This document shows, one piece after another, positions 47,691-59,276 of a stretch of DNA of 64,000 nucleotides. Made by a program: the position numbers and the translations under genes. This DNA comes from Serpula lacrymans var. lacrymans S7.9 (lineage: Eukaryota; Basidiomycota; Agaricomycetes; Boletales; Serpulaceae): the NCBI RefSeq assembly GCF_000218685.1, contig NW_006763305.1:659298-723297 (forward strand). Direction: 5' to 3'. The notes under the pieces were generated by a model. The model was not told the DNA's origin. It ran no database searches and saw nothing but the letters and a program-made list of their open reading frames with translations. The first letter of the stretch is position 1. The number at the start of each line of letters is the position of its first letter.

Positions 47691-49556
47691 GAGCAGCGCG
47701 AAATGCAGGCTTCTAGCATAAGTTCTCTATTTTCCTGCTATATGGCACATTGAAAGATAAAGAAACATCCTACTGGAGTGACACGATCATGCTCACACGC
47801 ATCGTGCTGATCCTAGACTCGATCCCCTCCAGCGACTTATCTGCATGGCCACGGCTGTGCCCTGCGTCAATTCGGACGAATCATCAAACTGTCAGCTCTT
47901 TGCGTATCCAAAAGCTGAACGCAGAACGTATGTGTACGTACGTCATCAGCGACTTTTTGAACTTGCTGGCATGGTACAGCATTCAAGTTTCGTCGTTCAC
48001 TTTCTTTCGAGAAAGACACTCCAGGACCGATGGCGATGATTGTACCACACATAGTACTGCATCTTATTAGAAACCACTAGTGGAATGTTCTGTTGCATGT
48101 TAGTCACATTTAATGGAGTTTCTCAAGTGAGTCATTGTTATCTTAACTGGAATTCGATCGGTAGTAACAATTATCCGGACATGGGTCTAGAAAGTGTGCT
48201 ATTCTGGAATAAAACAGCCTGCTGGGGCTCTGCAGGCTGAAACTAGCATTCAGATGTACAATCTGCTCAAATACTTGCAACGGGCAGATATGTCACCAAG
48301 CTCATGCTGCACCAGCAACATGACGGCTCATGGATACCTAACACTATACCTTTGACGGCGCCGTTGATTACATTAGCATGCGTCCGATCGTGTATGTTGA
48401 AATTTGTATATCTCTATCACAACTAAACTAATTTGGTGCATCGATGATGTCCTTCTGTCAGATGCGCTTCACCCATCCTCCCCCCGTGCCAGACCACAAT
48501 GTTGCCAGAGACAAAAGCGTGAAGGTGTGGTTTCTGTGTGACAGGTAACAATGCGGGACTTGATAACTGCTCTATTTTTTGGGCTGGAAAAATTTTGAGG
48601 AGGGTTTTTGAGGCCGTAGAGTTCACACAGAGAGTTATCTATAGTTGTAACAACCAAGAGTTAGTTACTCTGGCGCACACAAGAACACACTGTAAAGGTA
48701 GTGATGAGGGAGTGGTTACCCCTTAAGCTGCAGAGAGTTTGTTGGTACACAACAGGAGGACTCGCTGAGGAGTCTCTTTGATCTATTGGGGTATTTATAC
48801 TAATACAGAGTGTTTGTACCTATATACTGTACAGTTTGATAAAAGCAGTGGCTGATGATGTCAGAGGGCGCAGCCCGTGTGACCAGCTCCACTGCGTGAG
48901 AGAGTTTGTGTCTAAAAGAAGAATAAAAGCAGTGCTGCGCGAGAAGGTGGAGTTAGAACGAAAAAGGAAAGTGCCGCATGGCACGGAGTGTGAACTATAG
49001 TAAAAGATTAAAGCGGAGAATGAAATTTAAAGGAAAGGTCCGAAAATTGTGTTATTGTAACAATAGTACACTGTAAGTGGAACATGCTTATCAGATAATT
49101 GTCTGAATCCCCAGTACGCCCGAAAAGATGGGGAATGACAGTAGTTGTGCCAGTTTGATAGGTATCAGGAGATGTGACTACGTAGTGTTCGAATACTCCA
49201 TACATCCGAAATGGTGGGGGGGCGACAGTAAACCATCCATTTTCACCGGGTCCAACATAACCAGGTTTTGACCCTTTCATCAAATTCACCGTCATCTTCT
49301 GAAACAGTACCTTGTGAAAGGAATGTTCATTGCTGTTATTGTCTGATTGAGACGGGAGATTACGACTACCTGCACTGCACGTGTTTTCTCATATAAGATA
49401 CATTTGTCTCTAACTCTCTGTTTAATCCTCTATTCTACACGAACCTTTTAGTTCATCGGCTCCACCCATTAGCAGCATCTTTACAGACTCTGTAAGTCTG
49501 CACATTGTCCTAATCCGCTCACATTCTAATGTCGACATCCTGACCTCCAGGAAGAA
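47691..49556. other. Intergenic of unit 2
   Basis: No intact gene. The 48.6-49.0 kb part has LTR-like composition (TGTAACAACC, a GTATTTATAC element) without provable ends. The last 100 bp resemble the leader of the first kinase copy. Confidence 0.4.
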
Positions 49557-50620
49557 ATGAGCCAACCCAGCCACCAGTTCATATCGTTGTCATCACATTT
49601 TGTGAGGGGCCAAGTTTATTCTACCTCCAGTCCATTGTATGATATATATGGAGGAACTCTGGACAACAAGCCTGTGTTCGCGCAGATATGTAGATTTGTG
49701 AGCCCTCAGACAACCTCCAGACAGGAGTCTGATGGTTTCATTCAGATGATTTCACTGTTATTCCTTTATATCCTTCGTTGAAGTCTTGTCTACCTGTAGA
49801 CACTGTCTAAACTTTTGGACATCTGGGCAAAGTGTAATAACTGCAATATTGTATTGTTTAAAGGCATATACATGGTAGATGATTGTATATCATTGTTGCT
49901 TATCCCAGGCTATACGAATGGCTTCGTAAAACAGTACTTGGAGGACAACCCACATTGCAACCTATTGCGCTTAGTAAATCATTTTGTCGTGCTTTCGCAT
50001 ATGTAATACTCACAGCTATCACACAAAGGTCTTGGGCATTGCGGAAGGCCTGAAATACCTACACGCTATGAGACCTCCAATTATCCACCGGGATGTGAGA
50101 GCTGTATGTCCTTATCCCCTCCCGCATCTTTTGCTTACTGACTATCTATCAAGCAAAACATTCTTGTCAACGATGATGGAGAAGGCTGTCTGACTGTCAT
50201 AGGCACAAGTCTCATTCACCACCCCTGCAGCATGGACATTGACCCTATTTAGCTCGCAAGCCCCTGGATTGCACCCCAAGTCCTACGTCTTTATGTGAGG
50301 AAGGATGATGGCGGCAAGTTAGTAATGACATCTGAATCTGATGTATATAGTTTCGGGATGACTGTTCTGGAGATATGTCATCTGCAATATGACTCCACTT
50401 TCTCCCCTCTATTGAGTACCCTAATGCTAGAATTTTTCTGGACGTCCCCCTTTCCACAAGAAAGGACCTTACACTTCTGTTCTCGACACCCAGAAGGCGT
50501 CTTAAACTGGATCGCTCCATCTACCTTAGCATCCTGGACAACGTTTGGAGCTTAATAACACAATGTACGCCGGAAGGCCCATCAGAAAGGCTCAGTATGT
50601 GCGAGGTCGTCTTGTGACAT
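49557..50620 (+). pseudogene. TKL kinase-like pseudogene (paralogue of 45049)
   Basis: It starts like the first copy (MSQPSHQFISLSSHFVRGQV) and keeps the exon order: FAQICRFVSP, GIAEGLKYLHAMRPPIIHRD, NILVNDDGEG, SESDVYSFGMTVLEI. It is disabled. The exon 1 donor has changed from CAG|GTGAGT to CAGATGATT, so intron 1 cannot be removed normally. A TAG stands in the activation segment (50250-50252), and the C-lobe after the VLEI block is scrambled. It retains the canonical HRD, where the intact-looking copy has HQD, and shares the TVIG replacement of DFG. The loss of DFG therefore predates the duplication. Confidence 0.85.
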
Positions 50621-50982
50621 TAACAGGATTGGATGATCGGAAATCATAATAGCTAGCTCTGTGACTTCCATTTGTTTTTCAAATATGATTGTGCGGTTAT
50701 GCTTTGTGAGAGAATTCCATAACTATCGATGACTGGTCAATGCATGTATTTGCCCCGATGGTTGCACGCTTACGTGCAAGCGTGCAGGGTCGATAAATTT
50801 CGGACATGCGTTGTGGACGGAGCGATGGTCTTGCGATACATGCACGCATCGCAGCAGAACAGCCCAGATAACGGTCAGATGATGCTAATGTGACAGTAGG
50901 CAGGGAATAGAAAAGTGCTGTGATGTCTTTGTGCACCTGGATACTGCTCCAAGGTCCCCACAAAAACTAAACTACTTATTGC
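50621..50982. other. Intergenic, left flank of TIR transposon
   Basis: No gene recognised. Confidence 0.4.
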
Positions 50983-51077
50983 CTAAGAGCCTGTGCGGTA
51001 GCTCTAACTTTTGGTTCAGCTAGCACCTTCAGTTTGGTTAATGCCCATCCAAGTTGGGGTACCCCAAGCAAAAAAGG
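50983..51077. repeat. Left TIR of the 5.9-kb transposon
   Basis: 95 bp. The outer 35 bp pair with 56847-56881. The inner part (AGCACCTTCAGTTTGGTTAA and on to AAAAAAGG) pairs with 55518-55574. Confidence 0.9.
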
Positions 51078-51215
51078 TGGTGCTTCAACTTACTTTGCAG
51101 TGCTGCCATCAACACTGTAATGTTCCCAAATAGGTACTACCATTGTTGGAATAGTCAAGGTCAAAAGCCTGTTAGCCTTATTAGACAGCATACATCATAA
51201 GTTGACATTAGTACA

Positions 51216-51290
51216 AGGGCTGGTAGCTCAGTTGGTTAGAGCACCCACCATACATAGGCAGAGGTCCTGGGTTCAATCCTTGGCTGCTTT
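51216..51290 (+). repeat. tRNA-derived SINE-like head
   Basis: Contains a good A box (TAGCTCAGTTGG, 51224-51235) and B box (GGTTCAATCC, 51270-51279) at tRNA spacing. The T-arm pairs only with wobbles, and the 5' end GGGCTGG does not pair with the 3' end, so no acceptor stem forms. This suits a SINE or tRNA pseudogene with a residual pol III promoter, not a working tRNA. It lies inside the 5.9-kb transposon and just 5' of dispersed repeat copy 2. Confidence 0.6.
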
Positions 51291-51370
51291 TATGCACTCC
51301 CTGTGATTAGGTGGCTATGTGAGGTCATATGGCTAAATCCAATAGTAGTATGTAGGATAAGATGAACAAT

Positions 51371-51608
51371 GTGACAAAACCGGATAAACCTGGTCTCTGC
51401 CAAAGCAGCCATTGTTCTCCATGGAGCATAGCCACCACTCCATGGAGTCACCATTGTTCTCCTAGGAGCACAATTGTACTCCTAGGAGTCATTATACTAT
51501 AGCGAGTAGCACCTCTGACTATAAGTAGTAGGGGGTTTAGTATAGAAATACCTCAGTCGTTTCTATAGCCTCTTGGGCAGCGGCTGAGTTTCACTTAGTT
51601 TTATTATA
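51371..51608. repeat. Dispersed repeat, copy 2 (238 bp)
   Basis: About 95% like copy 1 (31540) by eye, from GTGACAAAACC to TTTTATTATA. It is flanked by the 9-bp direct duplication ATGAACAAT (51362-51370 and 51609-51617). It has an extra CACAATTGTACTCCTAGGAG motif and lacks the internal duplication of copy 1. Confidence 0.88.
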
Positions 51609-52939
51609 ATGAACAATAAACAATAACAGTGCTTGTGCTGCTGTCTCACTTTTGAGCTGGCCCTCCCTTCTACAGAGGCAGCAAAAACTAACCCAATCAT
51701 CAACCATCATCACTTCTCCTGGATTAGCTGTCTTCAACTTTGCCCAACTGCTATAAGGACCCCTGATAATCCATATGAAACCTTGATGGGGTGTCTGGAC
51801 AACATTTGGGAAAAATGACAAAACACCTACATGGGGATCCGGACAAAAATCCCAAAAATTGTTTAATCTTGATAAGGTGTCTTGACACAGGTCCGGACAC
51901 CTGGAGCAGAACCTTGTTGAGCTATCCTGATATTGAAGGAGGTCTATTAGAGTCAAGATATGAAGAAATTGTACAGCATGATTTAGTATACTGGTAAAGT
52001 TATGTTTGTTGTTGTACTTAGCTGTCCATCCTACATGGTTTGAATCTCAATGATTGATTATTTTGCTTTCTGTACTATGGAATGAAATTTGTGGCACAAT
52101 TTTGTGGGCCAAATAAACATTTTGATGGAAATTTTTGTAGTACCCTTTGCTGAACCACAATATGCACGGCATGGATTTAACTATCAAATCTCCTATTTTC
52201 AATCCCTTGGAATGGATAGGAGTTGGTCATAAGTATCCAACCAATCATATACCAGTCTCCCTTTCAGACGCACATCAAGCAGCATTTGCTGTCCCTCCAC
52301 AATACAACAAAGTACTGCATAGCAGTCACTCAATGTTACGCACAAAGTGCTTAACAAAGTCTGAGGGTTTGTTGAGGTTTCAAAGAGACTTATCTGAAGA
52401 CAAGTTAGAGGACGTAGTTCTGAGTAGAGTTCTTCCAACAGCAATTGGTCTTCTTATGAGTAGAAGTCTGATCTTAGTAGTCTAGCTTTGTAAGCGTAAA
52501 CTGCGTAGAATTGTATTGAAGAAATACTACTACTGTTACAAGGGTATTTATAGGAAATAGGATTGGTGATAGGAGTTAGGTCCTATCTAGGGGAGGTTTG
52601 CCCGTTGAGGGCTAACTACTATACTAGGCAATGCAGTCTGCGAAGAAAACGGAAATGTACGTGAAGGAAATGAGTCATCGGTCCGATGGTATAACTGATG
52701 AGTAAGGAAAAATGAGTAGTCCATAAAAGGAGTAGAAGTTGCAACACTCAATAGCTAGGCTTCTCAAGTTCAACTTCCCTCCCTTGTCATCTGCATTTAT
52801 CACCATTAAAGCCAAGAATTGGTTTAGCCATGATGAGCCCACCAGCAGTGTGGAAGGACTTACCATACGGCCAATCCCATGTGATAGCTTCCTTTAAGAG
52901 CTGGAAGTTGCATCAAAACAGGAATGGCTTGATGGTGCA

Positions 52940-53530
52940 TGCTCAATGATTGACTGGAGGTATAATGACGGCTGTGAAAGACTGCCTTTATGGGTCCTTT
53001 CCGCTTGCAAAGACCTACAGACAGTTATCAAAGTTCGTGACATGTGGAAAAAAGCTGGAGACTGGCTTGCCAGTGATAGCCGCTTGAAGGATAATGCCAT
53101 ACAGGAATATGAATACACCAAAAGGATATTCTTAACCTTCAGTTGAAATGCCCCCATCCAAGGATACCCATCCGTTGACTCTATCAGCATCACTACAAAA
53201 CTACTCATTGTGCTTCTTGGAACAGACTAGATTAATGATGAAGTGATGGATATTATGATGGAGCAAATGACTTACCGTGTCTCTGAGTCCAATGCATCAG
53301 AACCATATTTGGCTGTAATTAGAGGGACAATGTTTGTAAGGGCAATTTATGCAACAGGTGGGAAAACTGACATCACAAGGACGGGATACATTAGTGTCTT
53401 GAAATGGTATGAGAAGTGTATGAAAGAAGTACCGTCTTGTTGTTCTACTTTCCGGTGTTCACAAATGGTAATCACTGGATTGCCATGTTCATTGATGTAG
53501 GAGAGAGGTCTATTGGATATGGTCAGTTCT
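52940..53530 (+). pseudogene. Ulp1-like (C48) peptidase relic inside transposon
   Basis: MIDWRYNDGCERLPLWVLSA and the following helix precede INDEVMDIMMEQMTYRVSES, the Ulp1-type W/I-N-D-E-V-(I/M)-D entry motif. After a frameshift, VFTNGNHWIAMFIDVGERSI supplies the HW...D of the catalytic core. The Gln and Cys of the active site cannot be placed, and stops interrupt the frame (for example before INDEV). Such peptidases are SUMO-protease relatives often carried by eukaryotic DNA transposons. Non-functional. Confidence 0.6.
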
Positions 53531-55574
53531 GCACGTTGCATGTAAACCCAATATAGGAGACTCTCTTGCCGGTAAAGTGCAAACACCAACCAAATTTATT
53601 CATTCCCTTCAACAATAGATTCTTTCTTGGGTTGGAGTTTAATTCACAAACCTTGGGGATATCTTGCAACACGGAGAACAAAAGGACAGCTATTCATGTG
53701 GCATATGTACAGTCAACACAATCTCTCATGCAATTTTTGGTGATGGTTTGTGGTGTGATGGTAGTTGATCTAAGGAGCGAGTGAATTGGTTTTGCACTCT
53801 TGCTGAAAGACACATGAATGAGGTATGGAGAGGAATAGAAGTTTAGAGAAGCACATAAAACTGTCAAAGACTTCACTATGCTTGACTTCTAGTACATGCT
53901 TCCAAAACTGCATATCAAGCTCCATAAAGCAGTCTTTGCAGGATACACAAGCAATTTCAGAGGAAGGGCCAAAGGATACAATCATACACATTATCTTGAC
54001 ATTCTTGCACTATCTCGGTTCCCATCAGATATTGAAATAGAAAATGCAGCAAGCCAAGCAATAGAAGAGTGCGATAGCCTTGTTGCGCTACTTGGGTTGA
54101 ATCCAATTCAGCTGCATTGAACCATCTCTTCTCAAAATCATATTTGGTTACCAAGCATTCATTTTTGGCTCAAAAGCAAGGTTTTGACTAATACTATGCA
54201 TGGAGATGGGTCTGATCCTGGCTCAGATACTGGTGAAGGCTCAGATTTGGAGTCAGAGGTTAACGAGAATGCAGAAAACGAAGACGTTTGTGAAGCTTAA
54301 GAACTCCAATACCTCAATGAATATGTGGTTTTGCCATTTTTGATGCAATTGGATAACAGCACAGATAAGCAAAAGATACTTGCCGAACTTACCTTTGCAT
54401 CACTAACCCTCAATGTTGACAACATGTCTCAAGTGTAAGCTGACCATTAAATTACACCTGCCTCTTCTTGCTCACTATTTCTTTTTCTTGTCTAGGTTGG
54501 GTCTTCTAGAACTTAAAGAATATGAGGAATACATGGATGAAATATACGCAGAGGAAACCCATGCCATTCACAGCACTATTAAGATTTGCTCAACCATTAA
54601 AGTCCCCAATGCTGCAGGTCACCAATGAATTGAGCAAGCTATTTGGAAAAGGAGAGCTTCTGGATAGACGAGAAATTAACCTGCAACAGCTTGTTACCAT
54701 GTGACATAAACATGAAACCTGCCAAGCCAAGCTTGGAGTGCGTACTCAAACCTCCAAGCCATCCCATGACCTGGATAATACTACCTCTCAGCTGCGCACA
54801 CTCTCAAGAGACAGCTCAGCCAAGAAAAATAAAGTTTGTGGTGATCTTATATGACAATTCCAGTCCATCCTGGACAAGCAGCAAGATCAAGCAGTTGGCT
54901 CCGGCCGTGAGCGCGCAGTAAGGTGGATTTCAAATATACTTGCCAACAATGTTGAAAGCGAGCGAAGCGGCAATGTTGCAAATGCCATACTGGTAGCAGA
55001 ATAACTTGCCTCAAAGGTTAGTCATATTGAGTCTGCAGCTTGTAGCTAGATGCTCATGGTGTTTGACTTGTAGTCAGCAGCTCAAAGAAAGAATATCTTC
55101 CAGACTATAGACATCTTGTGCTTATCAATTGTGGCAGGAGCTTGTGTTAGTGCAGTTCGGCCTCTACAACCCACTGATTTGGCATTTATCTTTACCAAAC
55201 ATGATGGTCTTATGATTGGGAAAAGTGCACTTTTTTGCTCTGCTCTTCTTTACTGTTTGCTAACTTGTCTACCAGTTCTGACAATCAACTCTAAATCTGC
55301 TGGGAAAAATGCTAGCCACACAATAGTAAAATGTGTCAAAAACATCTGCATAGCCTCAAACATTACCGTGCAAATCTATCAGCACTTTTTCTCCCAGTTT
55401 TGCCTTCTCGAGCAACTGGTCAAGGTCTCTGGAAACTATATCCATATTGGTAACGAGGACTACAAGATGTTCAACATATTTTCTCGTGAGCTGGACAAAT
55501 TCAAGAAAGCCCCAAAGCCTTTTTTGCTCAGGGCACCCCAACTTGGATGGGTGTTAACCAAACTGAAGGTGCTA

Positions 55575-56841
55575 CTATTGTTGGACACCAGATGCAACCA
55601 GTAAGAGATATGCATTTGGGCCTCCAGAGGCTTAATGATCACTGTACAGGTAGCTAGAAATTTGTCAGATGTAGAATAGAGTATAGAGACTATATCTGTG
55701 AAAGAATTTAGTGAATAGCTTATCTGTAGCAACAACAACAGACCTGACATGATGTTCTTAAACTCCAGAAGTGTAAATTTTGAGGGAAAGATGGCCAGAT
55801 TTGACCAGCTCTTGTGTTGGGAATATTGCAATTTCTCTCTAGGAAACGTCAATAGGTAGGCCCCTAGTCTGGAGAAACAAGAACAATGATGAAGTCGTGA
55901 CTAGGTGACCAAAACAGGCAATCACGCACCAAGATAATCAATCAAAGCCCACTAGCTCCGCTTCAGTACGTACTGCACATACCAGTGTCAGGGCTTGGTA
56001 TGACCCCCAACCTGCTCGGCTAGCTCGCGCTTATCATATTTGCCGATATGAATTTGTGAGCTTGCAAGCAGGCTGGGACCACTTATTGCCATTTTGTGAG
56101 GAGGATGAATTCCTCACCAAAGATGAGGTGGGGACTTCGTCGTAGGGACTCAGAAGTCAGAAAAAAATGTCAAAAAACTTAGTATACAAAAAAGCATTTT
56201 TGTAAACAGTAGATCACTTTTTGTTAATAGATATTTTTTGGAAAAATTTGAGGTGAGGTTGTTGTTGCTGTCACTACCATTTTCTGGCAAAGTTCATTTG
56301 CAAAAAAAGTCGCAAAAATTTCCTATATTCAATGTGTTCTACAAGTTACAAAATTGCCTTTTTGTATAGTAACTTGGGGAAAAAAAATTTATGGCTTTCG
56401 AGTCCCTACGATTAAGTCCCCACCTCATCTTTGGTGAGGAATTCGTCCTCCTCACAAAATGGCGACGAGCGGTCCCAGCCGTCCACTGGGTGTGCTCGAA
56501 GCAATTTCGGCTAGTAACCGAAATTAAACCCAGTGATCTGGCTGGGTACGAGCCTAGGTATGACCTGGCGGAATTCGACTGGTAAGCTCCGCCTGATTTG
56601 GTCTGTGAGTGCCGTTGTGACCCAGTGTTACCAGAAATTGCAGAACTATTCCAAAACGTGTGTCGTCTTTTCGGTTTCGTTCCGCTGCTCTAATGCTTCA
56701 AGGTCTTGCTTATTTTTCTACATAGGCAGCTAGAAAACTAAAAATTATATCTACTGGTCAAGTTCCGACGGTCTCAAGCTCAACGACTGGTGAGTTATTT
56801 AACTTCTCCCCAGACCAATTGCACCTATTGTCCAACGATAG
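55575..56841. mobile_element. 1,267-bp fold-back element nested in right TIR
   Basis: Ends CTATTGTTGGACA and TGTCCAACGATAG are inverted repeats. TA occurs on both sides (55573-55574, 56842-56843), and deletion of the element plus one TA restores the host TIR (GTGCTA-GCCGAACC) as predicted from the left TIR. This is the signature of a TA-targeting (Tc1/mariner-like) non-autonomous element. No coding frame is recognised. Confidence 0.85.
56071..56480. repeat. Long inverted repeat: two 80-bp arms
   Basis: 56071-56150 and 56401-56480 are reverse complements with 73 of 80 positions matching by my count. Both contain GAGGTGGGGACTT, CACCAAAGATGAG and CCATTTTGTGAGGAGG in mirrored order. The 250-bp loop itself shows weaker mirrored A-rich similarity (TATACAAAAA in both). 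An RNA across it would fold into a long hairpin. Confidence 0.9.
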
Positions 56842-57098
56842 TAGCCGAACCAAAAGTTAGAGCTACCGCACAGGCTCTTAGTAAATGCTTAACTTACTAA
56901 GACCAAAACCATCTGTAAACTATTTATTTATTTGATCCTACCTTGAAAGAGATTGTTCATGATTAAAACCGGTGAAAGCTGGGTCCAGGTCTGCCCCGGA
57001 TGGCCATGCTATCAGTGTGGAAGGTATTTTTCTTTTCCTAGGTCAAAAACAGGTTGACAGTTTATCATAGATAATCAGAAATCTCCCCGGCATTATAG

Positions 57099-58287
57099 CT
57101 ACAATCTCTTGACGCTCCACTTCAACAAGTATGGCTTCTTGTCGATCGGGTTGGGGGTAATTGCGTCCTTGGGTTCGGGCTCAAACAATTTCGCTTCACA
57201 CTCGGCAGCATCTGCGCTGAACACGCCGCCTTCTCCTACCCACAACTCCTTCCAGCTCAGCGGACACTGGCCAAATGTCTTATAACCCATCGCACTTGTC
57301 CTCTCGCCCGCCTCTGCCAGGCCCACCTGAGCTCCAAAAATGATAGAACCCGGTTTCGGAGATAGTAGAGAAGCCAGCGTGCATGCTAGGTTGTATTGTT
57401 GTTCTTTGCTGAAGAAGTGGAATACATAGGAGATGTGAATGACTGAGCAGCGCTGATGCAGGTCTGATAGCGTATTCGGTGCCGCTAACGTGTTATCTGG
57501 TGAAGGCATGCTCTCCAGAGCCTTTGGATCCAACTCCGTGATATCTTCTTGAATGAAACGGATCTTATCGCCCTCTGCATCAGCCTTAAAAAGTTTCTTG
57601 CCTTGATACCTTGTCAGTTTTTCGCTACCTCTCCATCCATGATTTTACTTACCAATATCCCAGAACTCTAGAACCAATCGTCTTCAGGATGTGATTTGAG
57701 AAAGTCAGATACTAGTATCTTAAACTCACCGGAGCATAAATCACTGGCGATCACCTTATTCGGGGGATAACCATCTACAACCAATTTACGGACGTCTGTT
57801 CCCACTGAATAATAGCTGGTTAATGGCGATCTTCATGGCAGGAATTTGTAATTGTGGAAATGAAGAACGTACTACAGCAGCCTATATCAAGGAAAAAATT
57901 GTCATCGCCCGTCTTCCCCAGTTTCAGTACGTCCTCGTAAACCCAGTGGCGAGTTAGTCTCATACTGTATCCCTAGAGTAAGTCATCGTGTCCTTTTTTC
58001 CTTCGCATTCAACGGCGATACACCACAGACCTGGTATACGAAAAGAAGCGAATGCAAGGATACGGACATATCTATGGCAAAACATAAACGCAATCAGTGG
58101 TAAGAATAATATCGCAACCGAGGACCGTCATTAATGAAAAGCTTGTTACCTTGTAGGCTTCATCCCGGATTTCACAGATATGTTGCTTCAACTCCTCGTC
58201 TGATTCTATACCCGTGAGCCTCTTGAAAAGTTCAGTTTCCTGGGCGCTTAAATCATAAAGAGAAGCATCTACGAGAGGTGGGTTCAT
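57099..58287 (-). CDS. Class I SAM-dependent methyltransferase
   Basis: Exons in transcript order 58287-58150, 58071-58031, 57964-57873, 57804-57730, 57667-57653 (15 bp) and 57601-57099 encode 287 residues. The N-terminal helical cap (LSAQETELFKRLTGIESDEE, then PCIRFFSYT) is followed by the SAM-binding motif FFLDIGCCMGTDVRKL, the acidic strand end VIASDLC, and motif IRFIQEDITE. The C-terminal half holds CSVIHISYVFHFFSKEQQYN and SWKELWVGEGGVF. This plan is common in fungal small-molecule O- or N-methyltransferases of secondary metabolism; the substrate is unknown. The acceptors TACAG|T and TCAAG|GC were set by phase and by the family spacing. It is the only surviving methyltransferase of the duplicated block. 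Its neighbour to the left is now the 5.9-kb transposon. Confidence 0.88.
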
Positions 58288-59276
58288 TTTTAAGAAACCT
58301 TCAAACTAATCCTGCAATTTAACCAACCCATGGGTTTACAGCGGATAACAGTGATCGTTTTTGTCACGCCTATCGCATAAGATCGACTTGTCTGTTTGTT
58401 TATGGAAAATAGACAGGTCACCAGGTGCCGTAGAAGTGATTATCGATCATGGACAATCGCTTTCGCGGCCTCTTAAACCGTTTCAAAATTGAAATGCTCC
58501 ATATGGTGGGCCCTATGAGCGGGCTTATCGCAGCTTGAACTTCTTCAAGTTGATACTCTAATTTAAGAGACGCTATCTCTTCCCATCTGGATGTTGGACA
58601 AACGTATCCCTCACCTCCAGATCGCAAAGTTCTACCTTGCACTCGGCCGCAAACTATATGAACTAGTAAGTGCAAGGAACTCACCATGAATTATGTCATG
58701 GTTGGTAGTGAATATAACCTACGAAAGATACTCGTCTGCAGTCAACATCTGCACATCTCTCCCCCATCCTGAGTTTCAAGTTTATCCATGGTGGGAGGAC
58801 ACTTCTCTCAGTTAGGAACTGCATCGTGTGCTTTTGATTAACATCTGTTTGTTTATGGTCAGTGCTTTGTTATGTTAGTTTGAGTTATATAGCTCGCGGA
58901 GGGCTGTACTGACAGGTATCATGATGCTGTTATATCCGTTATCCTCTAGGTACACCATCAGCTGCAGTTGCACGAGTTTACCGCGGTCGACCGCACATAC
59001 ACTGATTTGGAGTGAATGTTTGCCTGTCATGGTATCATACTACGTGAAAGCAATGTGAGATCGCATTAATTCATCATAAATATGGGTATTCGTCAAAAAG
59101 ATAACATAAGATTTAAGGCAGATAACTATGCAAATATGCAAATAAAAATACTACAGATACAAATCAAAAGCGGCTACAGCACCTCGATGAACATTACATC
59201 TGAAGAATCTGTCATCAAAAAATCTATCAATGCTCTGGACGAGGAGCATCAAGAACGGGGGATGATATCAAGGCCA
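58288..59276. other. Intergenic
   Basis: A 89-codon minus frame at 58418-58687 lacks family features. It holds the methyltransferase promoter and the 3' flank of the next gene. Confidence 0.4.

Larger units (their letters stand above)
50983..56881. mobile_element. 5.9-kb TIR DNA transposon, decayed, with nested insertions
   Basis: The left end CTAAGAGCCTGTGCGGTAGC is the exact inverse of the right end, which finishes ...CACAGGCTCTTAG at 56881. The TIR is about 95 bp on the left (50983-51077). On the right it is split by a nested element into 55518-55574 and 56842-56881. Flanks TTATTGC and TAAATGC may be a mutated 7-bp target duplication (5 of 7 match). The interior is plus-strand coding relics full of stops: an Ulp1-like peptidase (about 52940-53530), a conserved-looking block around GRAKGYNHTHYLDILALSRF (53960) and DNSTDKQKILAELTFASLTL (54355). 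Peptidase capture and long TIRs recall KDZ-type elements of basidiomycetes, but no transposase core was identified. Subtracting the nested 1,267 bp leaves about 4.6 kb. Confidence 0.85.

Noticed and set aside
48645..49000. Solo LTR beginning TGTAACAACC
   Set aside because: TATA-like element present, but no CA end or matching target duplication could be defined.
51216..51290. Functional tRNA gene
   Set aside because: A and B boxes are present, but acceptor and T stems do not pair properly.
58418..58687. 89-codon minus-strand frame
   Set aside because: No family features and no neighbouring exon in phase.
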